A stretch of 34,199 bases of DNA from Prevotella sp. (GTDB lineage Bacteria; Bacteroidota; Bacteroidia; Bacteroidales; Bacteroidaceae): the NCBI GenBank assembly GCA_022511045.1, contig JAFLSF010000023.1, forward strand, positions 1-34,199, read 5' to 3'. The number at the start of each line of letters is the position of its first letter. The stretch's first letter is position 1. The position numbers and the translations under genes were made by a program. Under the pieces are notes generated by a model that saw only the letters and a program-made list of their open reading frames with translations, searched no databases and had not been told where the DNA came from. Positions 15,501-24,410 of this stretch are shown one piece after another.

Positions 15501-17018
15501 TTATTTTATTTTCTTCTTCACAGCCTTACTCTCATTCTGCATACGGTCAAGAGCCGTGACGACATACACCTGCTGGCTCTTACCATCAGTCTTGGGCAAG
15601 TCGTAGTAAGGTTGCGCTGTAACGGCAACAATATGCGAGGGGACGTCAATATTGACCTTTTCTCCTTTGTCGAAACGATAGACTACATAGCGTGAAGCAA
15701 TATCGCCCCAACGTTTAGCCTTCGGCTCCGTCCAAAAGAGCACCTTCTGTCCGTCAACATCCATCACTTTCATCTTGCGCACCTTATTTGGAGCCTTTTT
15801 GTCTATATGCGGCATCAAGGGTTGCAGAGCTGGCGTGCGCCAATAGTTATTGCGCAATGATGTGCCGTAATGGCCTACGTTATCCACTGCGGTTTTAGCA
15901 TACCACAAGACTGTTCCCTTTACGTTCTCCATCTGTTTATGCAGTGCCATCTTAGCGGAGAGCTGATGCTGCTGCGGATTCTGGCGGTCTGGATGTTTCA
16001 CCGTTCGCTCTATATCCTCCCCTATATATAAAGGTACGCGCGAGCAGTTTCTGTTCCACCAGCGTATCAGTTCGTCGTAATCAGCGGCCTTATTGCCAAT
16101 CTCCCAATACAACTGGGGTACACAGTAGTCTATCCACCCCTCGTTGACCCACAGCAAAATGTCGGCATAAAGGTCGTCATAATTCTGCAAGCCGTTAGTG
16201 CGGCTACCGTTAGGGTCGTTCCTCTGATTGCGATAAATACCGAAAGGCGACACCCCAAACTTCACCCAGGGCTTCGTTTGGTGAATGGTTTCAGAAAGCT
16301 GGCGTACAAACTGGTTGACGTTATCGCGCCGCCAGTCGCCTATACTTAGTGAGCGATTGTCTCGAACCTGATAATAAACATCATCTGGGATGGTGACCCC
16401 TGCCACAGGATAGGGATAGAAATAGTCGTCAATGTGCAGTCCATCAACATCGTAACGTTCCACAATATCTTTGACTACCTCGCAGATATAGTCGCGGTTC
16501 TCACTCAAAGCAGGATTCAACAGCGTTAGTCCATCATACTGAAAACAACGCTCTGGGTGCTGGCGGACGACGTGATTGGCAGCAGACGCATGGGGTGTCT
16601 TTGTCTTAGCACGATAAGGGTTAATCCACGCATGCAATTCCATGCCGCGCCTATGGCACTCGGCAACCATCCATTGCAGAGGGTCCCAATAGGGCTGCGG
16701 AGCTCGTCCCTGCTCACCCGTCAAATAATAACTCCAGGGTTCCAGCTTGCTCTCGTAGAGGGCATCACACTCTGGGCGCACTTGAAAGATGATGGCATTA
16801 CAGCCATCCTTCTGCAATTCATCCAGCTGATAGCGCAACGTCTTCTGCATCACTTCCGTGCCAATGCCGCGAAACTGTCCGTTGACACATTGTATCCAAG
16901 CACCCCGAAACTCGCGCTTTTGTTGGGCGCTTGCTGATTTCATAAAGAATGTGCTATTTATAACGAGCAGTGTCAAAAACAACACCCATCGTCCACATCG
17001 TTGATATTTCGTCTCCAT
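15501..17018 (-). CDS. GHL10/DUF187-family glycoside hydrolase-like exported protein
   Basis: This 505-residue protein has an N-terminal signal peptide (about 1-32, ending near SASAQQ) and a TIM-barrel domain of the GHL10 (DUF187, YngK-like) family from about residue 35 to 370. Typical motifs are EFRGAWIQCVNG, CNAIIFQVRPECDALY, GMELHAWINPYRAKT and VDGLHIDDYFYPYPV with paired Asp residues that are likely catalytic. The C-terminal 110 residues look like a fibronectin III-type beta-sandwich. Members are thought to act on glycans in the periplasm or at the cell surface, and a peptidoglycan or storage-glycan substrate is possible but unproven. It lies between the HAD and MBL genes in one run. Confidence 0.85.
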   Translation of the reverse strand: METKYQRCGRWVLFLTLLVINSTFFMKSASAQQKREFRGAWIQCVNGQFRGIGTEVMQKTLRYQLDELQKDGCNAIIFQVRPECDALYESKLEPWSYYLTGEQGRAPQPYWDPLQWMVAECHRRGMELHAWINPYRAKTKTPHASAANHVVRQHPERCFQYDGLTLLNPALSENRDYICEVVKDIVERYDVDGLHIDDYFYPYPVAGVTIPDDVYYQVRDNRSLSIGDWRRDNVNQFVRQLSETIHQTKPWVKFGVSPFGIYRNQRNDPNGSRTNGLQNYDDLYADILLWVNEGWIDYCVPQLYWEIGNKAADYDELIRWWNRNCSRVPLYIGEDIERTVKHPDRQNPQQHQLSAKMALHKQMENVKGTVLWYAKTAVDNVGHYGTSLRNNYWRTPALQPLMPHIDKKAPNKVRKMKVMDVDGQKVLFWTEPKAKRWGDIASRYVVYRFDKGEKVNIDVPSHIVAVTAQPYYDLPKTDGKSQQVYVVTALDRMQNESKAVKKKIK

Positions 17019-17040
17019 GCTTTTCTTATTCCTTAGTTCA

Positions 17041-17670
17041 TTATCCTTTTAAGATTTGATAGATAGCATCTGTCCAATCCTCGCCGTTGACAGGCTGAAA
17101 GGTACGCATACCCACTTGGCTGGCAGTAGCCACATTACGAGGGCCGTCGTCAACGAATAACACTTCCGATGCAGGAGTATTCTCAAGTCGCAGCACCTCG
17201 CGAAATATCTCCTCCGAGGGCTTCATCATCTTCATTTGGAAACTCAAATAACAATAGTCGAAATAGGAAGACACGGGATTCCCTTGCCCATCAAAGTCGC
17301 TACTATCCGCCCACTCCATCATGTAGGAGTTAGTGTTTGACAGCAATAGCACCCGATAGCCCTGCTGTCGCAACAACTTCAAGGCATCCAAATTACGTTG
17401 CGGAACCTCTGAGGCGTAGCCTTGCCAAGCATAGGCGCACTCCTCGTGACTCACCTCACAACCCACCAATAGACTAAACTCCCGACGAAAATCCTCAGCA
17501 GTAATCAGTCCATGCTCCAAATCACCAAAGATACCACTCTGCGTATAGGAGTCTAATCGTTGCTCGGCATCCTTCAAGCCAAGTTCCTTAAAGCGGTTCA
17601 CAGCTTGTTGCGGGTCAAGTGTTACGATGACACCACCAAAGTCAAACAATACGGTTTTTATTTTATCCAT
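17041..17670 (-). CDS. HAD-superfamily phosphatase (subfamily IA, YihX-like)
   Basis: This 209-residue cytoplasmic HAD hydrolase has motif I LFDFGGVIVTLD with nucleophile Asp10, motif II LLLSNTNS, a Lys in MMKPSEEIF, and motif IV LFVDDGPRNVATA. The residue two after the nucleophile is Gly and not the usual Asp; this is seen in the YihX-like group, whose E. coli member dephosphorylates alpha-glucose-1-phosphate. That substrate is only a guess here. The cap domain (about 15-85) is helical, as in type C1 caps. It lies 42 bases after smpB and 22 bases before the GHL10 gene. Confidence 0.88.
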   Translation of the reverse strand: MDKIKTVLFDFGGVIVTLDPQQAVNRFKELGLKDAEQRLDSYTQSGIFGDLEHGLITAEDFRREFSLLVGCEVSHEECAYAWQGYASEVPQRNLDALKLLRQQGYRVLLLSNTNSYMMEWADSSDFDGQGNPVSSYFDYCYLSFQMKMMKPSEEIFREVLRLENTPASEVLFVDDGPRNVATASQVGMRTFQPVNGEDWTDAIYQILKG

Positions 17671-17712
17671 TGATTTACTATGTCCTTAATATCAATAACG
17701 TTATTTGTGTCG

Positions 17713-18195
17713 TTATTTGTAGTTTTTTATTGCCCTATCCATTTCACGGCGGTCTTCTTTCTCTTTCAGTGTCTGGCGTTTGTCAAACTCTTTCTTACCC
17801 TTACACAAGGCAATGTCCATTTTGGCACGGCCTTTGGGGTCGATAAACACCAATAGCGGCACAATGGTATAGCCCGTTTGCTTTGTAGCAGAAGCCAATT
17901 TTCGTATCTCGCGTTTGGTAAGCAATAATTTGCGGTCTCGCTTTAACTCATGATTGTTGTATGAGCCATAGAAATAGGGCGACACGTTCATCCCCTTCAC
18001 CCATATCTCGCCGTTCTGGATGGTACAATAGGTATCAACAAGACTTGCCTTGCCAAGTCGGATGCTCTTTATCTCCGTACCAGTCAAGACGATGCCCGCC
18101 GTAAAGGTTTCGATGAAAAAATACTCAAACGAGGCTTTGCGGTTGCGTATGTTGACAGGACTCTTTTTCCTGATTAGTTCTTCTTCCTTATTCAT
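17713..18195 (-). CDS. smpB: SsrA-binding protein SmpB
   Basis: This 160-residue protein is the partner of tmRNA in trans-translation, which frees stalled ribosomes and tags the nascent chain. The family motifs are present: [48 protein letters not shown] and the basic C-terminal tail [24 protein letters not shown] that inserts into the mRNA channel. Its ATG overlaps the stop of the DMP19-like gene as ATGA, suggesting translational coupling. No tmRNA gene was recognised in the window. Confidence 0.95.
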   Translation of the reverse strand: MNKEEELIRKKSPVNIRNRKASFEYFFIETFTAGIVLTGTEIKSIRLGKASLVDTYCTIQNGEIWVKGMNVSPYFYGSYNNHELKRDRKLLLTKREIRKLASATKQTGYTIVPLLVFIDPKGRAKMDIALCKGKKEFDKRQTLKEKEDRREMDRAIKNYK

Positions 18196-18698
18196 TTAAT
18201 CACGGCAAATTTCTCAATATTCTCGTCTATGTAGCGCGCTATCTGTTCCGTCCACTCTTCTTCGCACTCTACAAACTTATCGTCCATATCGTCAAACTCG
18301 GGGAATTGTTCAAATAAAGCCATAAACTCATCGTCTGTGCAGTCACACTCTATCTGTTCATGGTACTTGTTATAAAGCGTACGGGCATCATAGACTAACT
18401 TTCCCAATTCCTTCATGTTCCATACTTGCTTGAGCACTTTGGCAAAAGGGTTCTTAAAAATAAAAGGACCATAGCCATTGTGTATCAGTTGTATGAATCC
18501 TCCGTCCATTACCTCTTGATGTAGCGCCTCCCATGCCAGTAGCGTTATCTGGTCAGTGTTCAGTTCTTGCAACGTCTCTGGCGTCAGTTCGCCACCAATG
18601 GCCCCCTTGATGGCTGTCACGAAAGCACCTACAAAGGCATCCATACCCTCACTTGCTGCTTGTCGCAACGTAGCATCATTGATTGTTATTTCTTTCAT
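18192..18698 (-). CDS. DMP19-like (DUF4375) protein
   Basis: This 168-residue protein begins [18 protein letters not shown]. It contains the family hallmark [19 protein letters not shown] in the middle, and its C-terminal half is very acidic ([20 protein letters not shown] onwards). DMP19 of Neisseria is a DNA-mimic protein that binds a transcription factor; most relatives are uncharacterised, so the same role here is inference. A longer frame begins at 18758, but the promoter box at 18709-18716 lies downstream of that start, so 18698 is used. Its stop overlaps the smpB start (ATGA). It is the first gene of the six-gene run. Confidence 0.82.
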   Translation of the reverse strand: MKEITINDATLRQAASEGMDAFVGAFVTAIKGAIGGELTPETLQELNTDQITLLAWEALHQEVMDGGFIQLIHNGYGPFIFKNPFAKVLKQVWNMKELGKLVYDARTLYNKYHEQIECDCTDDEFMALFEQFPEFDDMDDKFVECEEEWTEQIARYIDENIEKFAVIK

Positions 18699-18708
18699 AT
18701 CTAAGGTG

Positions 18709-18740
18709 CAAAGGTACGAATAAGCGAGCAAAAAGCCAAA
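18709..18740 (-). promoter_or_regulatory. Promoter of the DMP19-smpB run
   Basis: On the minus strand TTTG (18740-18737), 20 bp, TACCTTTG (18716-18709) is close to ideal. Only ten bases separate the -7 box from the ATG at 18698, so the leader must be very short. It could serve all six genes down to 14216. Confidence 0.75.
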
Positions 18741-18797
18741 TCTTTTTGTTTTTTTCAAGCAGGAGAGCCCTCAACCGAATGTTCATAGTGTGTTGTA

Positions 18798-19997
18798 TCA
18801 GTTATCACTAATCTGATACTTCTTGCGCTCACGCTTTGCTTTTTGGGGAACACCCGAGGGTCCCGAGGCTACAGCATGTACGTTCTTCATGCCTCGATAG
18901 CCGTTCCAACGCTCTTGGATGCGTCGTACATAATCCACTGTTTCAGAACCGCGCATATAACCGTTTCTTACTACAGGGTCATTGTAGTATTCAGCTCGTT
19001 GCAGGCCTAACACAAATGACTCGACTTCGCGCCAGCGATAGGGGTTACGACCGTGTTTTTTAGCCAGCGCCATAGCATCGCGAATATGAAATCCGCCACC
19101 ATTATAGGCTGCCAAAACGAAACGAATACGCTCCATACGGTCTTGCACATCGGAAAATGCTTGGTCCAACTCTGCAATATAGCGCACAGCAGCAGCTATA
19201 TTCTGTTCTGGCAAGAATATCTCACTACGTGGCAACCCCAAATAGTCAGCTGTCGAAGGCATAATCTGCATCAGTCCACAAGCCCCTGCCCACGACTTAG
19301 CCTGCGGGTCAAAAGTCGACTCTTGATAGCATTGGGCAGCTAACAGCCGCCAGTCCCAACGGATGCGAGCGGCATGACGCTGGAACAACGCATCGTAATG
19401 AGAGATAACACCTCCCTGTCTGTTCAACATCGGAGCATAGACATGACGCTGCACAGAACGGGACGACAGAAAGTAATCTTCCTCTTTCTTCACCTCTGTC
19501 AGCATCCGAGGGTTATACCAAGACAGCAGTTCCTGCTTCAAGTCGCTCTTTTCCTTGTCTATCAACCAACCAGAAGGTAAACAGGAAGTGTCTGGCTTAG
19601 AAGGCAAAGGGGTTGATTTTGAGAGCAAAGAATCAGAGGTCGGTGGAAAAAGACAAAGGTCCGCCTCTCCAGCCTCCAGCCGACTAAGCATCTCGGATGA
19701 ATCGCGACAGACTTCCATGCGCAAGCTCACCCCTAACTTATTAGCAAAGCGCTGTGCCAACAAGTATTGCGTTCCTAAATGTCGTCCCCTATAATCGTAA
19801 TATGTTTCTGGCCCCGTCAGCGTTAGTGCAATCAATTCGCCACTCCGTTGTATCTCGTTCAAGTCGAAACCATCATCGGTGGGTATGGTATCAGTTATCT
19901 CGCCCCAAGGTGCCACAACAACATCCTGCTTCTTTTGACCACAAGCAGTCAGCAGCAGGACAAGGAAGAAAACTTGTATATATATACCCTTTTGCAT
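18798..19997 (-). CDS. MltF-like membrane-bound lytic transglycosylase (lipoprotein)
   Basis: This protein of 399 residues starts at MQKGIYIQVFF with a lipoprotein signal and lipobox LTAC (Cys19). An SBP-bac-3-like domain follows (about 30-150: GELIALTLTGPETYYDYRGR, LLAQRFANKLGV, LEAGEADLCLFP), though it looks shorter than in E. coli MltF. The SLT domain (about 205-355) has the catalytic Glu in CYQESTFDPQAKS (about residue 226), GACGLMQIMPSTA and VLAAYNGGGFH. It would cleave the glycan strand of peptidoglycan with anhydro-muramyl product. The C-terminus is very basic. The longer frame start at 20042 is rejected because a -7 box sits at 20020-20027. It is divergent from hisG. Confidence 0.88.
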   Translation of the reverse strand: MQKGIYIQVFFLVLLLTACGQKKQDVVVAPWGEITDTIPTDDGFDLNEIQRSGELIALTLTGPETYYDYRGRHLGTQYLLAQRFANKLGVSLRMEVCRDSSEMLSRLEAGEADLCLFPPTSDSLLSKSTPLPSKPDTSCLPSGWLIDKEKSDLKQELLSWYNPRMLTEVKKEEDYFLSSRSVQRHVYAPMLNRQGGVISHYDALFQRHAARIRWDWRLLAAQCYQESTFDPQAKSWAGACGLMQIMPSTADYLGLPRSEIFLPEQNIAAAVRYIAELDQAFSDVQDRMERIRFVLAAYNGGGFHIRDAMALAKKHGRNPYRWREVESFVLGLQRAEYYNDPVVRNGYMRGSETVDYVRRIQERWNGYRGMKNVHAVASGPSGVPQKAKRERKKYQISDN

Positions 19998-20019
19998 CCA
20001 TTTAATTGCTAATTGCCTG

Positions 20020-20067
20020 CAAAAATAAGCATTTTCTTGCAAATATCATAAGAAATGCGTAAATTTG
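20020..20067. promoter_or_regulatory. Divergent promoters of the mltF-like gene and hisGDC
   Basis: TATTTTTG on the minus strand (20027-20020) faces the transglycosylase, and TAAATTTG on the plus strand (20060-20067) faces hisG, 25 bp before its ATG, with a CTTG (20036-20039) 20 bp upstream as a partial -33 box. No leader peptide rich in His is visible before hisG. Confidence 0.5.
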
Positions 20068-20092
20068 CAAGCTAATTGAGAAAGAAAACAGT

Positions 20093-20944
20093 ATGTTAAG
20101 AATCGCAATACAATCGAAAGGTCGTCTGTTTGACGACACCATGAACTTGTTGACAGAGGCAGATATTAAGATTAGTTCTGGCCGACGCACATTACTCGTA
20201 CAATCGAGTAATTTCCCATTGGAGGTGCTCTACCTGCGCGACGATGATATTCCCCAATCGGTAGCCTCTGGCGTAGCTGACATCGGCGTAGTGGGCGAGA
20301 ACGAGTTTGTTGAACGCGGCGAAGACGCTGAAATTATATCCCGTCTTGGTTTCAGCAAGTGCCGCTTGTCATTGGCCATTCCAAAAGATATAAACTATCA
20401 AGGAGTGGCGTGGTTCAATGGCAAGAAAATTGCAACCTCCTATCCTCATATCTTACAGGCTTTCCTTGAGAAGAACAATATTAAGGCAGAGGTACACGTC
20501 ATCACGGGTAGTGTAGAGATTAGTCCAGGCATAGGGCTGGCCGACGGCATTTTCGACATCGTTAGCAGTGGTTCTACGTTAGTTAGTAACAATCTGCGCG
20601 AGGTAGAGGTTGTGATGCAGAGCGAAGCATTGCTTATCGGCCACAAAGGCATGTCGCAGGAGAAACGTAGCATCTTGGAGCAGATGCTTTTCCGTTTTAA
20701 GGCCGTCAAAGATGCTGAGGACAAGAAATATGTCCGCATGAATGTTCCGAAAGCCCGCCTACAAGAGATTATCCGTGTGTTGCCTGGTCTCAAAAGTCCT
20801 ACTATTATCCCGTTGGCAGACGATGATTGGTGTTCTGTTCACACGGTACTTGATCAGAAACGTTTCTGGGAGATTATCGGTAAGTTAAAGGAGATGGGCG
20901 CGCAAGGTATTCTCGTCACACCGATTGAAAAAATGATTCTATAG
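20093..20944 (+). CDS. hisG: ATP phosphoribosyltransferase (long form)
   Basis: This 283-residue enzyme joins ATP and PRPP in the first, feedback-inhibited step of histidine synthesis. The N-terminal MLRIAIQSKGRLFDDTMNLL, the segment VASGVADIGVVGENEF, and GIADGIFDIVSSGSTL-like residues (GLADGIFDIVSSGSTL here) are the catalytic domain motifs, the last being the PRPP site. A C-terminal domain of about 75 residues, ending in LKEMGAQGILVTPIEKMIL, is the ACT-like regulatory domain, so this is the HisZ-independent long form. It is the first gene of hisG-hisD-hisC. Confidence 0.95.
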   Translation: MLRIAIQSKGRLFDDTMNLLTEADIKISSGRRTLLVQSSNFPLEVLYLRDDDIPQSVASGVADIGVVGENEFVERGEDAEIISRLGFSKCRLSLAIPKDINYQGVAWFNGKKIATSYPHILQAFLEKNNIKAEVHVITGSVEISPGIGLADGIFDIVSSGSTLVSNNLREVEVVMQSEALLIGHKGMSQEKRSILEQMLFRFKAVKDAEDKKYVRMNVPKARLQEIIRVLPGLKSPTIIPLADDDWCSVHTVLDQKRFWEIIGKLKEMGAQGILVTPIEKMIL

Positions 20945-20991
20945 TCCATTTCTAAAAGCGTGGGAAAGAGAGAGAAACAGAAGTAACAACA

Positions 20992-22278
20992 ATGAAAATT
21001 TACAGGTATCCAGAGATAAACGAGTGGCAGGACATCGTAGAGCGTCCGCGACTGAACCTCACAAAGTTGAATGAGACAGTCAGTACGGTACTTCACGATG
21101 TGAAACAGCGAGGCGATGCTGCCGTACGCGACTACGAACTGAAGTTTGACAAGGCTGTACTCAACGAATTAGCCGTCACCGAACAAGAGATAGACGAGGC
21201 AGAACGACAGGTCACTAGTGAGTTACGCGATGCCATTATCCTGGCCCACCATAATATAAAGGTGTTCCATGCCAGCCAACAATTCGTTGGGCAGCCCATC
21301 AAAACCCAAGAAGGCGTTACCTGCTGGCAAAAGAGCGTGGCTATTGAGCGCGTGGGTCTTTACATTCCTGGGGGCACCGCCCCACTCTTTTCTACCGTTC
21401 TCATGCTGGCCACACCTGCCAAAATTGCCGGTTGCAAAGAAATCGTACTGTGCACACCTCCCAACCACGAGGGTAAGGTTCATCCAGCAATCTTAGTAGC
21501 AGCCCGCATAGCTGGCGTACATAAGATATTTAAAATAGGTGGCGTGCAAGCTATCGGTGCTATGGCTTACGGAACGGAAAGCGTGCCAAAAGTCTACAAA
21601 ATATTTGGTCCTGGCAACCAATACGTGATGGCTGCCAAGCAACAGGTGAGCCTCAGCGAGGTGGCCATTGATATGCCAGCTGGCCCCAGCGAGGTTTGTG
21701 TATTGGCAGACGAGACAGCTTGTGCCGAGTTTGTGGCTGCCGACCTTTTGTCGCAGGCCGAACACGGACGCGACTCACAAGTGCTGTTTATCACCAACTC
21801 GGAAGACAAACTTCGCGAGGTGCAGACAGAAGTAGAGCGCCAACTGGCCTTGCTGAACAGAAGAGAAATGGCACAGGCCTCACTCGAACATAGCCGCTAT
21901 GTGCTGGTCAGGACAGCCAAAGAAATGATAGACCTTGCGAACGTCTATGCTCCCGAGCACCTTATCATACAAACACGTGACTACGAGCAGATGGCCGAGC
22001 AGATTGTCAATGCTGGTAGCGTATTCTTAGGCCCTTACGCCTGCGAGAGTGCTGGTGATTACGCCAGCGGTACTAACCATACATTGCCAACGCATGGTTA
22101 CGCAGTTTCGTACAGCGGTGTTAATCTCGACTCATTTTGTCGCAAGATTACTTTCCAGCATTTAACGGAGGACGGCATCCGACACATTGGCCACGCCGTA
22201 GAGCTGATGGCCGAAGCTGAGGAACTGGATGCTCACAAGAACGCTATGACAGTCCGCATCAACAGTCTTTCCCATTAG
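20992..22278 (+). CDS. hisD: Histidinol dehydrogenase
   Basis: This 428-residue Zn-dependent, NAD-linked enzyme makes the last two oxidations from histidinol to histidine. Motifs include VGLYIPGGTAPLFSTVLM (121-138), the nucleotide-fold segment FGPGNQYVMAAKQQV (205-219), DMPAGPSEVCVLAD (227-240), the metal ligands Gln255 and His258 in QAEHGRDSQ, and YAPEHLII with the catalytic Glu-His pair. The length matches the family. It lies 47 bases after hisG and 36 bases before hisC, consistent with one operon. Confidence 0.96.
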   Translation: MKIYRYPEINEWQDIVERPRLNLTKLNETVSTVLHDVKQRGDAAVRDYELKFDKAVLNELAVTEQEIDEAERQVTSELRDAIILAHHNIKVFHASQQFVGQPIKTQEGVTCWQKSVAIERVGLYIPGGTAPLFSTVLMLATPAKIAGCKEIVLCTPPNHEGKVHPAILVAARIAGVHKIFKIGGVQAIGAMAYGTESVPKVYKIFGPGNQYVMAAKQQVSLSEVAIDMPAGPSEVCVLADETACAEFVAADLLSQAEHGRDSQVLFITNSEDKLREVQTEVERQLALLNRREMAQASLEHSRYVLVRTAKEMIDLANVYAPEHLIIQTRDYEQMAEQIVNAGSVFLGPYACESAGDYASGTNHTLPTHGYAVSYSGVNLDSFCRKITFQHLTEDGIRHIGHAVELMAEAEELDAHKNAMTVRINSLSH

Positions 22279-22314
22279 ACTTATCATCCCTCACTCATAA
22301 CTTCTATCATCCGC

Positions 22315-23349
22315 ATGAAAACTTTAGAGCAGTTAGTCCGCAAGAATATTTGGAGTCTGGCCCCTTACTCATCTGCCCGCGACGAGTATTCGGGCAAGGA
22401 GGCTCACGTTTTTCTCGATGCCAACGAGAATCCCTACAACTCACCTTTTAACCGCTATCCAGACCCTTTGCAGCGGGAACTGAAAGCCAGACTGGAAAGG
22501 GTAAAGGGTGTGCCCACCGACAACATTTTCATAGGCAACGGTAGTGACGAGGCCATAGACTTGGTTTATCGCATTTTCTGTGAACCCAACCGCGACAACG
22601 TAGTAAGTTGCGCTCCCACCTATGGTATGTATCAAGTGTGTGCAGACATCAATGATGTGGAATATCGCACGGTGCTGCTTGATGAGCTATTCCAGCTTCA
22701 AGCAGAGAAATTGCTTGCTGCTTGTGACAACCATACTAAGGTTATCTGGCTTTGCTCACCTAACAATCCCACAGGCAATTCGCTTGACCGCGCCGAGATA
22801 CTAAAGGTTATTGAGGGTTTCGACGGCATCGTGGTAGTCGACGAGGCCTATATTGACTTTGCCCAGCAGCTATCATTGCGACAAGAACTGCCCACGCATC
22901 CAAATCTTATTATCCTGCAAACCATGTCGAAGGCTTGGGGTTCGGCAGCCATCCGCTTGGGCATGGCTTTCGCGTCAAAGGAAATTATTGCGATATTTAA
23001 CAAGGTGAAATATCCCTATAACATCAACCTGCTGACCCAGCGTCAAGCATTGGAGATGCTGAGTGACCCGTTTGAGGTGGACAAATGGGTAAAGACGCTA
23101 CTGATGGAGCGCAACCGTCTGATGCAGGCCTTCCTTGATCTGCCCATCTGCGAGCAGCTGTACAAGACGGACGCAAATTTCTTCCTTGCCCGTATGACGG
23201 ATGCACAGAAGATTTATGATTATCTGGTGACACGAGGTATTATCGTTCGCAACCGCACTCACATACAACTATGCCATAATTGCCTACGAATCACCGTCGG
23301 CACGCGCTCTGAGAATAATGAACTTTTGGCAGCCCTCCGCCAATACTAA
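22315..23349 (+). CDS. hisC: Histidinol-phosphate aminotransferase
   Basis: This 344-residue PLP enzyme of fold type I converts imidazole-acetol phosphate to histidinol phosphate. The PLP lysine is Lys206 in [16 protein letters not shown]; Asp176 and Tyr179 (VVVDEAYID) and SPNNPTGN (148-155) are the other cofactor-site motifs, and the N-terminal LDANENPY is typical of HisC. It is the last gene of the cluster: the next gene is convergent, so hisB, which often follows in Bacteroidales, is not here. Confidence 0.94.
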   Translation: MKTLEQLVRKNIWSLAPYSSARDEYSGKEAHVFLDANENPYNSPFNRYPDPLQRELKARLERVKGVPTDNIFIGNGSDEAIDLVYRIFCEPNRDNVVSCAPTYGMYQVCADINDVEYRTVLLDELFQLQAEKLLAACDNHTKVIWLCSPNNPTGNSLDRAEILKVIEGFDGIVVVDEAYIDFAQQLSLRQELPTHPNLIILQTMSKAWGSAAIRLGMAFASKEIIAIFNKVKYPYNINLLTQRQALEMLSDPFEVDKWVKTLLMERNRLMQAFLDLPICEQLYKTDANFFLARMTDAQKIYDYLVTRGIIVRNRTHIQLCHNCLRITVGTRSENNELLAALRQY

Positions 23350-23363
23350 TAGAAGATACTCCT

Positions 23364-23969
23364 CTATTTCACCATCTTTTTTCCATCCTTGATAAAGGCC
23401 CCTTTCATCAGCTCTTTATTAAGTGCAGTACCGTTCAATGTGTACATCTTTTCTGCTTGCTGTTTTTGGGAAACAGTTTGTTTCACGCCCGTAGTTTCTG
23501 CTACGGATAGTGTTACACTGATGCGACCCTGCCCTGCTTTCAAGAATGACTTTAGTTCATTGAGCGACGAGTAGTTGATATGTCCCAGTCGTGTGTAATC
23601 CCACGAATTTTTATCATAAAACAATACAATCTGATTGCCGTTATAGAGAATGACGTCGCCAGCCTCTGTCGTCAGTTGTGTATTGCTCGTAGGTAGCGAA
23701 CGCCCCAACGAGCCAACTTTCTCAAAGCCACCATAGTCGTCGGCTTCATAAGTGATAGCAGCCTCTTGCAGAATGGTTACAAGTGCTTGGGTGGCGGTAT
23801 TATCAACCAGATGGACTGGCATAGTCTTTCCGTCAATGGTGATGTTTATTTCCATAATATCTTGTGATGTTGTTTGTGCATGGGCTTTCTCCCTGCCGCA
23901 GGAAATGGCTAGCATTGCCATTGTCGCCAGTAACAGGTTTGAGGTAAGCAGTTTCTTCAGTATAATCAT
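23364..23969 (-). CDS. Cyclophilin-like fold lipoprotein with Prevotella-type C-terminal tail
   Basis: This protein of 201 residues starts at MIILKKLLTSN with a lipoprotein signal (lipobox AISC, Cys about 24). Residues 40-150 match the small cyclophilin-like domain of Bacteroidota proteins: IMEINITIDGKTMPVHLVDN, LVTILQEAAITYEADDYGG, GDVILYNGNQIVLFYDKNSW and LGHINYSSLNELKSFL. Such domains lack shown isomerase activity. The last 25 residues (MYTLNGTALNKELMKGAFIK plus DGKKMVK) resemble the short tail common on exported Prevotella proteins. The start at 23969 is set by the promoter at 23996-24027; the longer frame begins upstream of it. It is convergent with hisC. Confidence 0.8.
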   Translation of the reverse strand: MIILKKLLTSNLLLATMAMLAISCGREKAHAQTTSQDIMEINITIDGKTMPVHLVDNTATQALVTILQEAAITYEADDYGGFEKVGSLGRSLPTSNTQLTTEAGDVILYNGNQIVLFYDKNSWDYTRLGHINYSSLNELKSFLKAGQGRISVTLSVAETTGVKQTVSQKQQAEKMYTLNGTALNKELMKGAFIKDGKKMVK

Positions 23970-23995
23970 GTTGGTATTAACGTATAAATGGAGTA

Positions 23996-24027
23996 CAAAG
24001 GTATATCTTTCCCATGAAACGGCCAAA
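23996..24027 (-). promoter_or_regulatory. Promoter of the cyclophilin-like lipoprotein
   Basis: On the minus strand TTTG (24027-24024), 20 bp, TACCTTTG (24003-23996) is a near-perfect promoter, 26 bp upstream of the ATG at 23969. Confidence 0.75.
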
Positions 24028-24119
24028 CTTTCAGCCGTAAAAGTCCCTCCGACAAAGGCTTTTCTTTGTCTTTTTAGTCTCCATTGTAATGCAGGAATAA
24101 CAAATAATCGCTAAATTGT

Positions 24120-24150
24120 TTTGCCGTTCCCGCAAATGTTCGTATCTTTG
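24120..24150 (+). promoter_or_regulatory. Promoter of the structured RNA gene
   Basis: TTTG (24120-24123), 19 bp, TATCTTTG (24143-24150) matches the consensus. There is no coding frame directly downstream; transcription should begin near 24156 and run into the folded RNA. Confidence 0.75.
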
Positions 24151-24155
24151 TCGCA

Positions 24156-24396
24156 TAATTTAAACACTGACTGCCTATGAGGTAAAGAAAAAGCGCATTT
24201 AGTGCGTGCACCGTGAACATATTGGAAAAGCGTTACGCTGATATTCTTGTCTTTGAAACTTAGACACTTTCAAATTCACCAAGAGTAAAGCAAGAACGCT
24301 CACGCCAACTGGCGTGGGCTTTACTCATATATTTGGTGAATAGGTAGTCTAAGACCTCAAAGACAGATAATACAGAGTTTTGTCCGCGCTTTTTTG
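24156..24396 (+). ncRNA. Long rod-like structured RNA, candidate 6S / Bacteroidales-1 RNA
   Basis: A consensus promoter is followed by about 240 nt that fold by eye into one long rod. The closing stem AAAAAGCGC (24188-24196) pairs with GCGCTTTTT (24386-24394). Inside are perfect stems 24249-24255/24358-24364 (7 bp), 24259-24265/24347-24353 (7 bp), 24274-24282/24333-24341 (9 bp), 24283-24291/24318-24326 (9 bp) and the apical CACGCC-AACT-GGCGTG (24301-24316). An asymmetric open region of about 52 and 21 nt separates the closing stem from the rod, and a run of six T ends the RNA. A single interrupted hairpin with a large internal bubble is the plan of 6S RNA, which in Bacteroidales corresponds to the Bacteroidales-1 motif. 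The identification is inference; a cis-acting leader for the downstream lipoprotein is the alternative. Confidence 0.6.
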
Positions 24397-24410
24397 TGTA
24401 CGTACATGAA

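Noticed and set aside
24156..24396. RNase P RNA, tmRNA or SRP RNA
   Set aside because: The GAGGAAAGTCC-type RNase P core, a tmRNA tag frame with a terminal CCA and the SRP GGAA/GNAR domain were not seen.
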